The notes beneath the pieces are model-generated. The model searched no databases. It was not told the origin of the DNA and worked only from the letters and a program-made list of their open reading frames with translations. The position numbers and the translations under genes were made by a program. A stretch of 64,000 nucleotides of DNA from positions 128,245 through 192,244 of the forward strand of contig JASJFT010000007.1 in the NCBI GenBank assembly GCA_030770425.1. Direction: 5' to 3'. Shown here in pieces: positions 44,491-55,096 of this stretch. The stretch comes from Darksidea phi. Taxonomy: Eukaryota > Ascomycota > Dothideomycetes > Pleosporales > Lentitheciaceae. The first letter of the stretch is position 1. Every line of letters begins with the position of its first letter.

Positions 44491-45880
44491 ATGGCCTCCC
44501 GACCCGCTGTCCGAGTCCTCCGCCAGTCCGCGCGGCAATTGGCTGCGCCTGCCGTGCAGAGGCGCACTTTCGTCTCGGCTCTGGGCGTTGCTCGAGCTGG
44601 TGCGGGAGCTGTACCCAAGGCCGCCGTCTCGTCGTCCTTCCAGCAGGTGCGCGGAGTGAAGACGATTGACTTTGCGGGCCACAAAGAGACGGTCTACGGT
44701 ACGATCGCTTCCTGTGCGGCTAGCAGAATGCGGTGCTAATAATCAATAGAGCGCGAGGATTGGCCCAGGGAGAAGCTTTTGGTAAGTCAGCCGAATTGCC
44801 CGAGGCCTCAATGGCGTCGATGGCGGTTCCAATGGGCCTGTGCTAACAACTGGGCTAGGAATACTTCAAGAACGACACGCTCGCCCTCATCGGCTACGGC
44901 TCGCAGGGCCACGGTCAGGGCCTCAACCTCCGCGACAACGGCCTAAACGTCATTATCGGCGTGCGGAAGAACGGCGCATCGTGGAAGGAGGCCGAGGCGG
45001 ATGGTTGGGTCCCCGGCAAGAACCTGTTCGACATTGACGAGGCCATTGGCAAGGCCACCGTGGTCATGAACTTGCTCTCGGATGCTGCGCAGTCTGAGAC
45101 ATGGCCAGCCATTAAGCCTCTGCTTACCAAGGAAAAGGTGAGGCGAACACTGCGCTTGCATCAATTAGTATACTAACGCTCCAGACCCTCTACTTCTCCC
45201 ACGGCTTCTCCCCCGTCTTCAAGGACCTTACCAAGGTCGACGTGCCCAAGGATATCGACGTTATCCTCGTCGCCCCTAAGGGCTCTGGCCGCACCGTCCG
45301 CTCTCTCTTCCGCGAGGGCCGTGGCATCAACTCTTCTATCGCCGTCTTCCAGGACGTCACTGGCAAGGCCAAGGAGAAGGCCGTCGCCCTCGGCGTCGCC
45401 GTCGGCTCCGGCTACCTCTACGAGACCACCTTCGAGAAGGAGGTGTATTCAGATCTCTACGGTGAGCGTGGCTGTCTCATGGGCGGTATCCACGGCATGT
45501 TCCTCGCTCAGTACGAAGTCCTCCGCGAGCGGGGCCACTCCCCGTCTGAGGCCTTCAACGAGACCGTCGAGGAGGCCACCCAGAGTCTCTACCCACTCAT
45601 CGGCGCCCAAGGCATGGACTACATGTACGGTGCTTGCTCCACCACTGCCCGCCGCGGTGCCATCGACTGGAGCAAGCGCTTCAAGGACACCCTGAAGCCC
45701 GTTTTCAACGACCTGTACGACTCTGTGAGGAACGGAAGCGAGACGAAGAGGTCGCTGGAGTTCAATTCGCAGTCCGACTACCGTGAGCAGTACAAGAAGG
45801 AGCTTGAGGAGATCAATAATCTCGAAATATGGCGCGCCGGCAAGGCTGTCCGCGGTCTGCGCCCAGAGAACCAGAAGTAG
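44491..45880 (+). CDS. ILV5: Ketol-acid reductoisomerase, mitochondrial
   Basis: Four exons (44491-44698, 44750-44781, 44859-45137, 45185-45880) with introns of 51, 77 and 47 nt give 404 aa. The N-terminus (residues 1 to about 50) is Arg/Ala/Ser-rich without acids, a mitochondrial targeting peptide. The NADPH Rossmann motif LALIGYGSQGHGQGLNLRD comes next. VILVAPKGSGRTVRSLF follows, then the metal-binding helices GYLYETTFEKEVYSDLYGER and SPSEAFNETVEEATQSLYPL. The enzyme converts acetolactate and acetohydroxybutyrate in valine and isoleucine synthesis. It is encoded on the same strand as UBC12, 600 bp downstream. Confidence 0.97.
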
Positions 45881-46053
45881 GTGGTGGTGCTACTAGTAAA
45901 GGAAGGTGAAACTCTAATCTTTGCTATGACTCAATTTGGTTTCGAGGTGAAAAATTGGCCAGTTATACAAAGCAATGATACATTTCAAGACAGCACATTG
46001 TTCGTGCTTCGACATTACACCAGCTCGTTCCCCGTTGAGGGTGCTGACACGGA

Positions 46054-46926
46054 TTAGTCGTTCTTGCCAACATCCTTTGTCCTCTTCCACTCCTCCCACA
46101 AACAGTTCGGTGTCCTCTCCTCAGTCACCGTCTCAAGCCCGACCAGCCTCGCAACGGTACTGGCAACAAGCAACACTAAGAACGTCATGAGAAACTCCGC
46201 CTCCTGTTCAAGCCACGTGCCTATGCCCAGACCCTCCAAGCTTAGAAACACAGGCCAGTTGTCGAGCTCCCAGAAGATAAGGAACAGCTGGAAAGGAACC
46301 CACCATCCTCCCAATATCCACCTCGCCGCCTTCTGCAAAGTAGTTGCTGGACTGTCTGCTGGTGCGGTAACAACACCGTTCAAGTTCCAGAAAAACAGCG
46401 GCTTAGCTAGATCACTTGGATCCGTCCATTCTTCCACCACGACATCACCATTCCAATCTGTCGGCAAATCTCTCTTCATCCCACCCAACGCAGTTCGTCG
46501 CGAAAAATAGTCAGCCCGCCCCCAGTTATGCCTTAGGTTCTTAGCGACTGTAATGACAAGACCGGCGTCGATGAGTGTGCCATTGGCATCTATTTCACCG
46601 CCTGCCGCTGCGGAGATGGTTTTGCGGACTGTGCCAAGCTGAACAGTGATGACGCCGCGGACGAGGCGTAGGTATTCGGTGTGCGTCCTGTGGAAGTGAA
46701 GCCCAGAAGTCCAGGACGAGTAGCGTGGGAGGAGGATTGTTGTTTTGAGAGGGTGGATAGAGGCGGAGGAAGGAGCGTTGGGGATGTGGTAGATTACAAG
46801 CTCGGCGCCGGTGCGGTGAATCGGAGATGTTCCTGCTGGGAGGGGCTCTATAGGGGCGGCCTGTGGGTAAATGGTGCGTGTACGCATTTGGTGACAAGTG
46901 CGGGTGGATATCCAGAGTAGCCTCAA
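46054..46926 (-). CDS. Cupin-fold membrane protein of unknown function
   Basis: A single exon of 290 aa. SGLHFHRTHTEYLRLVRGVI is the metal-binding first motif of a cupin-2 barrel (HxHxxxxE-like spacing). VITVAKNLRHNWGRADYFSR may be the second half. Residues about 195-260 hold two hydrophobic helices (WVPFQLFLIFWELDNWPVFL and FLMTFLVLLVASTVARLVG). The tail is charged and ends in KRTKDVGKND. Cupin plus C-terminal helices is a layout seen in many uncharacterised ascomycete proteins. A start at an internal Met (residue 14) is possible. The role is unknown. Confidence 0.65.
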   Translation of the reverse strand: MRLLWISTRTCHQMRTRTIYPQAAPIEPLPAGTSPIHRTGAELVIYHIPNAPSSASIHPLKTTILLPRYSSWTSGLHFHRTHTEYLRLVRGVITVQLGTVRKTISAAAGGEIDANGTLIDAGLVITVAKNLRHNWGRADYFSRRTALGGMKRDLPTDWNGDVVVEEWTDPSDLAKPLFFWNLNGVVTAPADSPATTLQKAARWILGGWWVPFQLFLIFWELDNWPVFLSLEGLGIGTWLEQEAEFLMTFLVLLVASTVARLVGLETVTEERTPNCLWEEWKRTKDVGKND

Positions 46927-47303
46927 AGTTCCGAGACGGGATGACTACTTTGAACGAGCTAATGCTACTATCTTATATACCTAGCTTCTTGAAAGCATTG
47001 CCGTGGTTCTCAAAGCGTATGCAATTGGCATGAATAGTCTATAACGAGGAATCTTCTTTAGGTAGGGAGCGGAATTAGTCCGCCGTTGCTACATAAGCTC
47101 GCTTATGAGAAGGCCAGCCCAGGTAGGCTAATGGACAAAGTTGCTGCTGGGGAGCTCCAGTGACTTACCCTTTTTGAGACAAAGCTAATTAATTATTACG
47201 CCTCGCCTGCCGTATACAGTTGCATCACGTCCTAAAAGTGTAGGTTCGCTCCAACACCAACCAACACTTACCCTGTAAAGAAAATTCAGGACTACAAATC
47301 AAG
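46927..47303. other. Divergent promoter region
   Basis: Between the cupin protein gene and the eIF2B-like gene; nothing else is supported. Confidence 0.5.
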
Positions 47304-47310
47304 TATAAAA
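47304..47310 (+). promoter_or_regulatory. TATA box of the eIF2B-like gene
   Basis: TATAAAA, about 42 nt before the ATG at 47352. Confidence 0.4.
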
Positions 47311-47351
47311 GACAGCAAAGCTGGTGTGCTTTCCTTCACCTGAATCCAAGC

Positions 47352-48538
47352 ATGAGCCGGCAAACGCGTGAGCTATCGCCAGCCCTGCAAGGCGAAGACT
47401 TTGTGCGGCTGCTTGACAGTACAGTTGAAGGGCTGAAGACGGATTTCAAGTCTGGTGCACGGCAGATGGCTGACTCGGCACTTGCGAATTTGTCCTCCTT
47501 GATCCAAGCTGCAAGGGACACGGCAAAGAGCAGGGAAGATATGTGGCAGGCGGCCGTAGTTGCGGCGAAAGCTCTGAGTGATGCTCGACCCAGCATGAAT
47601 GCAGCAGTCACTTCATGCTTACTCTGCGCTCTGGACGCGATTGACGGTGCTTGGGATGCAGAAGAAGCGAGGGGAGAAATGTCACCGTATCATCTCGCTG
47701 AGATTGCGCGCATCAAGATTGACGAGATGCTGAAGATAAGAAACCAGGCCGCTAGACGGCTTGGAGAGAATTTCGCTGAGTATATAACTCGGCACTCCCA
47801 GGTAAACCCTTCTCCTGCGGTCTTGGTAATGATCAATTAGCTGACAACCACTAGCGACCCAAAAATCATATCAACATTGTCACCCTCAGTAACAGCGGTA
47901 CTGTCCGGACCTGCATCGTCAATGCTCTTGCTTCTCTCCCGCACCTCAGCATTGATCTCAGCATCCTCGAGTCCCGTCCGCGCTGCGAAGGCGCAGACAT
48001 GGCATCCCAAATCCTCTCCTCCATCTCCATCCCGCCGGCGTCACAGTCTCGCTTGCATGTACGCATCTTCCCAGATTGCGCCGCCGGCACCGCCGTTCGA
48101 GACGCAGATTTCGTTTTGCTGGGTGCAGACCGTATTTCGGCGGGTGGCGATGTTAGTAACAAAATTGGGAGTCTGGCTTTGGCGCTAATGACGAGATGTC
48201 GTGATGTTGTGAGGGGCGTAAAAGTTATCGTAGTTAGTGATGCAGATAAGATTGCGGCAGCAGATACTAGAGTGGAAGGGGCAGAAAACCATCCGTCGAG
48301 TGAGCTGATGGACGCTTGGGCAGACGAGACTAGACAGGTGTTGGGAGAGCAGGCGAAGGAGGGAAATGTTTCGATATTTGGGGAATGGTTCGAGTGGGTG
48401 CCCGCCGACTACGTTGATGCCTACATCACGGAGAATGGTGAACTAGACACAGCTCATGTGAAGGAAGCGAGTCGCAAGATGGGGCAGCTGAAGGAGAAGA
48501 TATTCAAGACAGAGAGGAAAGAGTTTGAGATGGACTGA
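47352..48538 (+). CDS. eIF2B-alpha/ribose-1,5-bisphosphate isomerase-like protein
   Basis: Exons 47352-47801 and 47855-48538 (53-nt intron, phase 0) give 377 aa. The N-terminal half is helical. The C-terminal Rossmann-like half has HINIVTLSNSGTVRTCIVNA, then VLLGADRISAGGDVSNKIGS and VKVIVVSDADKI, the IF-2B superfamily signature (GADxI...GxxxNKIGT). The order fits both eIF2B regulatory subunits and the sugar-phosphate isomerase branch (MtnA, archaeal R15P isomerase). The tail FEWVPADYVDAYITENG resembles the eIF2B-alpha-like C-terminus. True Gcn3 usually shows different N-terminal motifs, so I leave the symbol empty. A gene tree of IF-2B proteins would decide. Confidence 0.8.
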
Positions 48539-48732
48539 ATGGCCATCGCGCTTATCCCTCTAGATGGAGATAGATATGTAGGGCACGAAAATGATGTGCT
48601 CTAAACGCCGTAACAACGCTATGTGAAAGAAGCATGCAAAATACAGCGCTCTCCACGCTGTCTCGAAACCCTTATCCTGTTCGTACACGGCCGCCTTGTG
48701 CCATTTTCACGTCCGTCCCGCCATATCATGCT

Positions 48733-49445
48733 CTAGATCAAATGCTTACTCCTGAAATATGCCCTCAGATACACGACCTGCCACGCGCCCAAGCCCACAA
48801 GCATGCCCATGGTCCCAAAAGCAAACCACTTCACCCGCTCATTGGTACTCTCATTCGTGTCCCTTAGCTTCTGCTCGCGTCCCCGTAGATAGTCCATCTC
48901 TGTGACGACCTCGCCCATGACTTCTTCGATGCGCCGCAGTTCGGCTTCGATGGGCTTGAGCTTCTCGCTGGCTTGGATGGCAGACCAGTCTTTGGCGTCG
49001 GCGCCGATGTCGATGTCGAGCTCGACGTGCCGTGTGGGGTTCATGTTGCCGGAAACTTCTATTGACACTGTCAGAGGGGCACCGCAGGCGCGAGCGAGGG
49101 GGACATACTGCCTGTAAGCGTGTTCTCGAAACACACGTCAAATGCCGAGTCTGCGTGCGAGGTAAAGGCGAATCGGTTCTCGCCGTAGACGTCCTTGGGC
49201 CGGTGGTAGTCGTTGCCCATGGCATCGCGGATGTGCATGTTCACCGTCTGTCCGTCGCCTCTATACCCATCCAGTATGGCTGTGACGACGACAAGCTGCT
49301 CCTTGGCTACGAAATTCCTAATGCATCGCTCGTGCTTGGCCGCATCGTGCGGCTGGACAGCGTGGAGGTCGAATTTGAGCGCCGAGACGAGGGGGATTGA
49401 TAGCAGCAGGAGGGCGCAGTTGAGCAATCGCAGCAGCCGGTCCAT
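48733..49445 (-). CDS. ERV25: p24-family cargo receptor Erv25
   Basis: Exons 49445-49109 and 49058-48733 (50-nt intron, phase 1) give 220 aa. A signal peptide ends near SALKFDLHA. The GOLD domain has [20 protein letters not shown] and [12 protein letters not shown], with the paired Cys. [16 protein letters not shown] and a coiled coil ([20 protein letters not shown]) follow. One transmembrane helix ([20 protein letters not shown]) precedes the cytosolic tail YFRSKHLI, carrying the COPII-type aromatic/hydrophobic signal. Erv25 and Emp24 load cargo, including GPI proteins, into ER vesicles. It is convergent with the eIF2B-like gene (about 195 bp apart). Confidence 0.94.
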
Positions 49446-49840
49446 GGCTGCGAGCGTCGAAAGCTTTAGGGGTCCACTGGTAGCCGAACTGCTACCTAAA
49501 CTGCCAACCGGTGCTTCAAATGTTTGCTTTGCTTTGCGCGTGCGAGTTCGCAGCGTGACGGAAGGACAGTTGGTCCGAAGTTTTGGCTAGCTGCATTGGG
49601 TGTAGCATGCTTGAACCAGCGCCACGTGACTATGACTACCACCTCTAAAGTGAACATTCGAAGCACCGGTTCTATGAATCATTCCCTGATATTTGTGGCC
49701 GCATAAAAATAACCTACTACTGAAATTGGAATTGACCTGCGTAAATACCTGTTTGTATAACTACACATGTTAAACTACCCTAACAGGGGTACCTTGATAT
49801 TGATACTTACACCAGCAGGTACGAAACAAGAACACACGCA
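49446..49840. other. Intergenic region between ERV25 and the SDR gene
   Basis: Upstream region of ERV25 and 3' flank of the minus-strand SDR gene. No gene is supported. Confidence 0.5.
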
Positions 49841-50896
49841 TCACCAAGACGTACACCCCCCGTCAATGATCAAGTTGGACGCAGTCTGGAACATGTCAAC
49901 GCTGCTCAGTCATCCAACCAGAGCCTACTCACCATGTAGCTGCTCGCTCGACTCAGCAGGAACACGCCGGCGGCTTTGTACTCCTCAGGGGTGCTCAGCC
50001 GTCCCAACATGCTATTATCCTCCCATACAACCCGGTTGGCCTCGCCCCTTCGGAAGTTCTCCTCCACCATAGGCGTTAAAATATGCCCGGGGGAGAGTGA
50101 GTTCACGCGAATCCCGCCGGACCCGTCGGGCTGCATTCTTCCCCACTCCATCGCGAGGTTTCTCGTCAGCTGCAGAACGGCGGCCTTGGACGAGTTGTAC
50201 ACGGGCGCGATGAAGCCCTTGTTGGCGATGGTGCCGCTCATTGACGCAATCAGGCACATGGCGCCTTGGATCTTGTACTTGTACATTTGACGGGCGCATG
50301 CGCGGGCCGAGAGGAAGACGCCCGTGTAGTTAATTGCGAGCATTCTAGCAATGTCCTCGGGACGGTAGTCGAGAGCGGGTGTCACTTGTTGGATGCCGGC
50401 AGCTGCTATCAGCCCATCCAACCGTTGCCTCTCGGCTGCGATCCCCGCAATCACCTTGTCAAGCTGCTCGTCTTCAGTAACGTCCACCCGATGATACTCC
50501 AGTCCACCCCCATACTCCTCCCTCACGCGCTCCTTGGCCTGCGCATAGGCCTTGCCCGGCTCCGGTAACCGATCGAGACAGTGCACTGTGCTGCATGAGC
50601 CTATGGTCGACTCGAGACCGGATACATCGCTCACCCATCCCGCCGGCCTCGGCCAAGCCCTCGGCCATACACAGTCCCAAGCCTCGACCACCACCCGTAA
50701 CAACAAAGACGTGGCCGCCAACGTCGAATTGGCTGAATCGTTTGTCGCCGACATGCTCGCTTTTCTTATACGGCGCGCCATTGTCGCGGTGTACAAGGCG
50801 GCGTTGGAAGGACGCGAGGGGCATCTGCGGGGACCGCCAGACTGGAGGCGTGCCAGCGAGGCGGCGCAGCGCAGTTGTTGAGCGGATGGATGCCAT
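49841..50896 (-). CDS. Short-chain dehydrogenase/reductase, probably mitochondrial
   Basis: Exons 50896-50635, 50585-49933 and 49885-49841 (introns 49 and 47 nt) give 319 aa. The Rossmann glycine motif TGGGRGLG is at about residues 67-74 (VFVVTGGGRGLGLCMAEG). VDVTEDEQLDKVI then GLIAAAGIQ is the NNAG-like motif. CLIASMSGTIANKGF provides the catalytic Ser, and APVYNSSKAAVLQLTRNLAM the catalytic Tyr and Lys. IRVNSLSPGHILTPM and, after the last intron, TASNLIIDGG complete the fold. The Arg/Ser-rich first 40 residues suggest a mitochondrial presequence. Relatives include fungal mannitol or sorbitol-type dehydrogenases; the substrate is not determined. Confidence 0.9.
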
Positions 50897-51588
50897 TGCA
50901 GAGGAATTAGGTGTAGGAAGAAGTTGTCTTCAATGTTGTGGGTGGATTTAAGAACAGAGGGTGACACGAAGAAGGCACCATGCCCACCTTTTTAGGAAAT
51001 GGCCAGTCTTCATTCTCCAACCCGATTTAATTGTTGCGTCAATTCACCGTTTTGTGACGAGTGTGGCGCTCCTTGTAAGTTGTGTGATTGTACATTGCAT
51101 CCATGTCACTGCTCATCAAACGCTAGCGGGGTATGTTTAAGCCTCGGTCTTATCGGACTTTATCTATTGGACATAAATCCAGCCTAATCATGCACAACAC
51201 TCTAACCATCCGTGGGTTGTCTGGCAATGGCTAAACCCTAATGGGGATAAACCCTTGCTACGGTGTGGCCAAGGGCACGAGATTTTCCGGTATACAGCAG
51301 TACACACTCAAGAATATCCAGCCACTATCCTCACGTTCCAACCTGCGCCTGAAGCAGCACAGCCAGCCTATACTGCACATTGTTCTTCTCTAGAACAGCC
51401 GTCAGCCGCTCTCTTGCCAAGTACGCTGCAGCATCTCGGAACCTGGGCCACTCCAAGGCATTCAGTTAAATAGCTAAGTGAAGTGTATATCATATAATAC
51501 TCTACACACGAATATGACGACCCTTATGTAAGACCCCCGCACCGGCCTTGTGATGCGCACAAGTCCCTATACTAGTGTTCACTGGTTC
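50897..51588. other. Upstream region of the SDR gene and gene-free DNA
   Basis: A 62-codon plus-strand frame (50999-51187) has seven Cys within about 20 residues (CDECGAPCKLCDC then PCHC). It has no signal peptide or supporting context, so I do not call it a gene. Confidence 0.4.
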
Positions 51589-51933
51589 CTAAGTTGAACT
51601 CATTCGCCAACATACGACTCCCAGTGCCACAACCGATACCTGATCTCCTCTGCAGGCTCGAAGATGAGCGTAATCTTTTCCAAAAGCAGAATGGGGCCTT
51701 TTAGCATCTCTGAAGTTCACCTGAGAATGCACCCATTTGGGCGCCCTATCGCAGCGTTGGAGCGCCTCTTTTGGGGACGCTTGATAACCTGGACCAGACT
51801 GTTCATCCCCGCATCGCGGACAGTCGGAATATCGTTCCAACCATTTCCTTAGACTGATGTATCCAGACAGGTGTCCACAAGATGTCCGTCCGGGCCTGTG
51901 CTCGGCACTGCCGCCAGTCACCTCTTTCTTCAA
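51589..51933 (-). pseudogene. Possible RING-finger gene remnant
   Basis: The frame contains RTSCGHLSGYISLRKWLERY followed by DCPRCGDE. This resembles the second half of a RING finger (CGHxxG...CLxxWL...CPxC), with the third-pair Cys replaced by Ser. Further minus-strand frames up to about 52420 (for example a block with FEKQEGLGCLLEFKDLEL and another with ENSDVAEAIMKGWELFANS) may belong to the same broken gene. No start is defined. Confidence 0.3.
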
Positions 51934-52538
51934 CGGTACGTTGCACGCTTAATATTTGGGCATATGCCGCGCTGTATCTGGCGGCGTCACTACTGGGTGG
52001 TCGACACCGAACTGTAGTTCTAGGTCCTTAAACTCCAATAAGCATCCTAGACCTTCCTGCTTTTCGAAGTGGGGCCTATTCAAGTCGGTCTCCTTCACCC
52101 TTCCACCAATATCCCAGTATCCCAATATCCCCAACTTATTCTTATCAAGCATCAAGCTCTGCAGAAACTATTGCTGTCGCTCCACACAATGCTGGCTCCA
52201 GACTTTCACACTCTTTTCTGCGGGGCCCCCCTTCCTCCCTTACATAAAATCGGATACTGCTTGGAATTAGCAAACAACTCCCACCCTTTCATAATCGCCT
52301 CCGCAACATCGGAGTTCTCATCCTCAATTCCAGTAAGGCACTGCGCACGATTGTCACAATCTGTTAGTACTTCGTTGTGGCCTTCACTCCAGAGGCTTTC
52401 CCCGTTCTCTCTGGGCATTTCGACCGCCTTTCTTCAATTCTAAACCAAGCATAGCCCGCAAAATCCGGACAGAGATTTAGCTTCCTCATCAGTGAGATAT
52501 TTACGTATTTGTAGAACATCTAATGCTAGTATTACGTT

Positions 52539-52833
52539 ATACTCGACTAGAGTCCCTCCCCCAGGAGCTTGGGCCACTACCCGGCGTGACGTCACGTTGG
52601 CTCCTGGGCTGGCTGTGTTTTTCGTGATTCTAATCACCTCATTGTGTTTCAATGTTTCGAAATGTTCGAAACATCACCTCGTCGGTATTACTGTGTACAG
52701 CTCTACAGCTCTATTATCGTGTATAAGGTGTGGGTATAGCACCTCTACTGTGTACAAACTCCTACTGTGTTTCGTGCGGACCTTCTGAAGAGACTCCCAC
52801 TATGCAAATCCAAATCAAATACTCGACTAGAGT
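52539..52833 (+). repeat. Dispersed repeat, copy D, longest copy, with 15-bp target duplication
   Basis: The body is 52554-52818 (265 bp). Identical 15-mers ATACTCGACTAGAGT flank it (52539-52553 and 52819-52833). The 5' 95 bp are unique to this copy. They contain a 9-bp inverted repeat CCCAGGAGC/GCTCCTGGG (52560-52568 and 52600-52608) and, in the loop, the 12-bp palindrome CGTGACGTCACG (52585-52596). From about 52648 the shared family core follows, ending in CAAATCCAAATCAA. Fifteen-base duplications and a simple-sequence tail fit target-primed reverse transcription rather than LTR or DNA transposition. Confidence 0.8.
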
Positions 52834-54828
52834 ATGTACTGCAATCATCAAGAAATTTTTGGTTCCGCTTTCTAATTATTCCAATCTCTAAACCTACGAT
52901 TTCGTACCTCATGTTATGCTTCATTTTATACGCTGACGGAAGCGTGCATGAGAATGCTCAAAGTGATCCTTAGCGGCTTCATCGGTGATCCCCTTGACAT
53001 TATACTCGGGTCCGCGAAGCCCAGAGAGGTATGAATTAGCGTCAGAGTTTAGAAATAAACAAAGATAATATCAGGAGGACTCGGCTTCTCATGCAATGAA
53101 CTTTGAACTACTTAAGTAAACGTCCAATGGACGATTCCCCGCGCATTTTCCTCATGCAATTGTGGTTTGCTAACATATAAACTATGATGAGCTTGCGTAT
53201 AAGCGCGTTCTAAGTGGATGCTTGAGTAGTATTTCGCGACCTACCAGCACGAGTCTGAGGAAATTAATAGAGATAAGAACGTTTTTCACAGTAACCACCA
53301 TTAGCCCTATGGAATTTTCCACTTAAATGACTAGTTCCTCAATTGCGGCCTTTCCTCAAAATTAACCTTTGTATTTTGTTACTTCTCTGACTCTAAACCG
53401 GTCTGTACAAAAAATATTTTCTTCTCCAAATCGTTGGAGAATTGACCGCTGCAGCCCCTTTGTAAGCTCGTCTACCTCTGCCTTTGACCTGGATGCCTTT
53501 CAGCTTCAACCACCAAAGGTATAGATGGCGTACAAGTTCAAGGCGAATGGATATAAGATACGCTTGCCGGAGGACGGTACTAGCCTGTGTCAACGTATCG
53601 GCCGTAACGAACTTCAACTGTTCCGAGAAGGTTGTTTCCGATGATGCTAGGGCAGCGGGCCCGGTTTGTCGAGCACCAATGGCTTCAATAATATCGGAAG
53701 CAAAATAGGTTATGCGGAGGCGGCTGAACGCCGTGTCATTTTAAAGCCTTGCCTCGGAGTTGATATGTACGGATTCCGATTTCGCTCGTCCTAATCATAG
53801 ATACTATACAAGCTTTCTATTTACACATGCAGTAGCAGCAAAAGAGATACATCACAAGTTTATGGCAAAGGGGTAATCATTAAAAGAAACTCTTCGGGCT
53901 AATAAGCTTGCCATCTTTGTCTCAATCCACTTCCATTTCGAAGGTTTCGGTGTTGTGAAGGTTGACGATGAAGTGACGGGGGAAGTCCTGGAGGTTCTTG
54001 ATTGCAATTTCGAAAACATCAAAGTCCTCGTTCTAGCTCTTGTGAGGTTTCCACGTTCTCGTTACTGCTGCACTCTTTTCAGGTAAGTCGCGACCTTCTA
54101 TGTCTTCCCTGCTCTTTTGCTTCTGCAGGGGAGCTTTCGATTCATAAAACGCCGTGTCTCTGTTACGAGCAGTGTTGATCCGCGGTGAACCTCTGGTGGG
54201 AATAGATACGCCAGAATGAGGAGCCGAGACACCGCCTGGGCTCTATCTAATGCTAGTAGCAACGATCTTATCAACCTGCTTACCAAACTTACTCACCGAA
54301 GCAATCACTCTGCCGAACTGTTGTTGCCCTTTAATCTGCATGCTCAGGCAATGGCGACTTCCTCTACGTTGGTGCTTGCAGTCGTACAACTTAATTGTGC
54401 AAATGGACTAGAGTAGAACGTATTCCAAGGAAGTTTAGAATCGTAGCGCGGCCGGTTTGCTCACGCCTAAGTCGAAACCTTGCAATTTGCCAGTTGTTCT
54501 TCTTCCACCCGTTATAGATTCTTATATGCTCTCCCTGGTGTTCTCTAGACAAGATGGCCTTGCAATGTAAACATCAATGGCCATGACGGCGCGGCAGGCG
54601 TACGTGGGAAGTTTCAAAATTGGAATTAGTGGTACAGATACTGCGGACTCTAATATGGGGCGCGCTTACACTAGTAAAGTTGTAGAGTAAAGAAAGATTA
54701 ATCTCGGGCTAATTTATTAGGAGGTGCACTGAGTTTGCACCAGTCGTAATGAAGGGAGGATGAAGGGGGTTCCATTTTTTACCACCCGTGAAGGCTACTT
54801 TAAGGACTATGCTATGAGCATTTTTTTT
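52834..54828. other. Gene-poor block of about 2 kb
   Basis: No gene is supported. A minus-strand frame around 53390-53710 reads through as protein-like sequence (IIEAIGARQTGPAALASSE) but matches nothing I recognise. Confidence 0.4.
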
Positions 54829-54960
54829 TATTTGGATTTGTATTTGTATAGTGGGAGTCTCTGTATAAGGTCCGCACGAAACACAGTAGGAGTTTGTACA
54901 CAGTGGAGGTGCTATACCCACACCTTATACACGATAATAGCGATGTAGAGCTGTACAAAT
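54829..54960 (-). repeat. Dispersed repeat, copy E, 5'-truncated
   Basis: Minus-strand copy with the core TTATCGTGTATAAGGTGTGG and ACAAACTCCTACTGTGTTTC. The tail carries ATACAAATCCAAAT followed by an A-run (a T-run on the plus strand at 54821-54829). The 5' part before the TGTACAGCTC core is missing. It lies about 140 bp downstream of the NRPS stop codon. Confidence 0.75.
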
Positions 54961-55096
54961 TACTCTCGGCCATGGAAGGATATAATATAACGCAGTATTC
55001 CTGTCTATATAAATCAAAATCCATATCAGTCCATACATAACTACACTACCCCTTCGAAATCCTTCAGCCTGCTACCAGTCTACCATTTTCAACATT

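Noticed and set aside
21226..54960. Repeat family as solo LTRs of a retrotransposon
   Set aside because: No TG...CA ends, no tRNA primer site or polypurine tract nearby, and target duplications are 15 bp rather than 4-6 bp.
54812..55024. Peptide shared between repeat copies (SCIRCGYSTSTVYKLLLCF)
   Set aside because: It recurs only because the repeat DNA recurs; there is no start, no upstream coding sequence, and copies differ in frame context.
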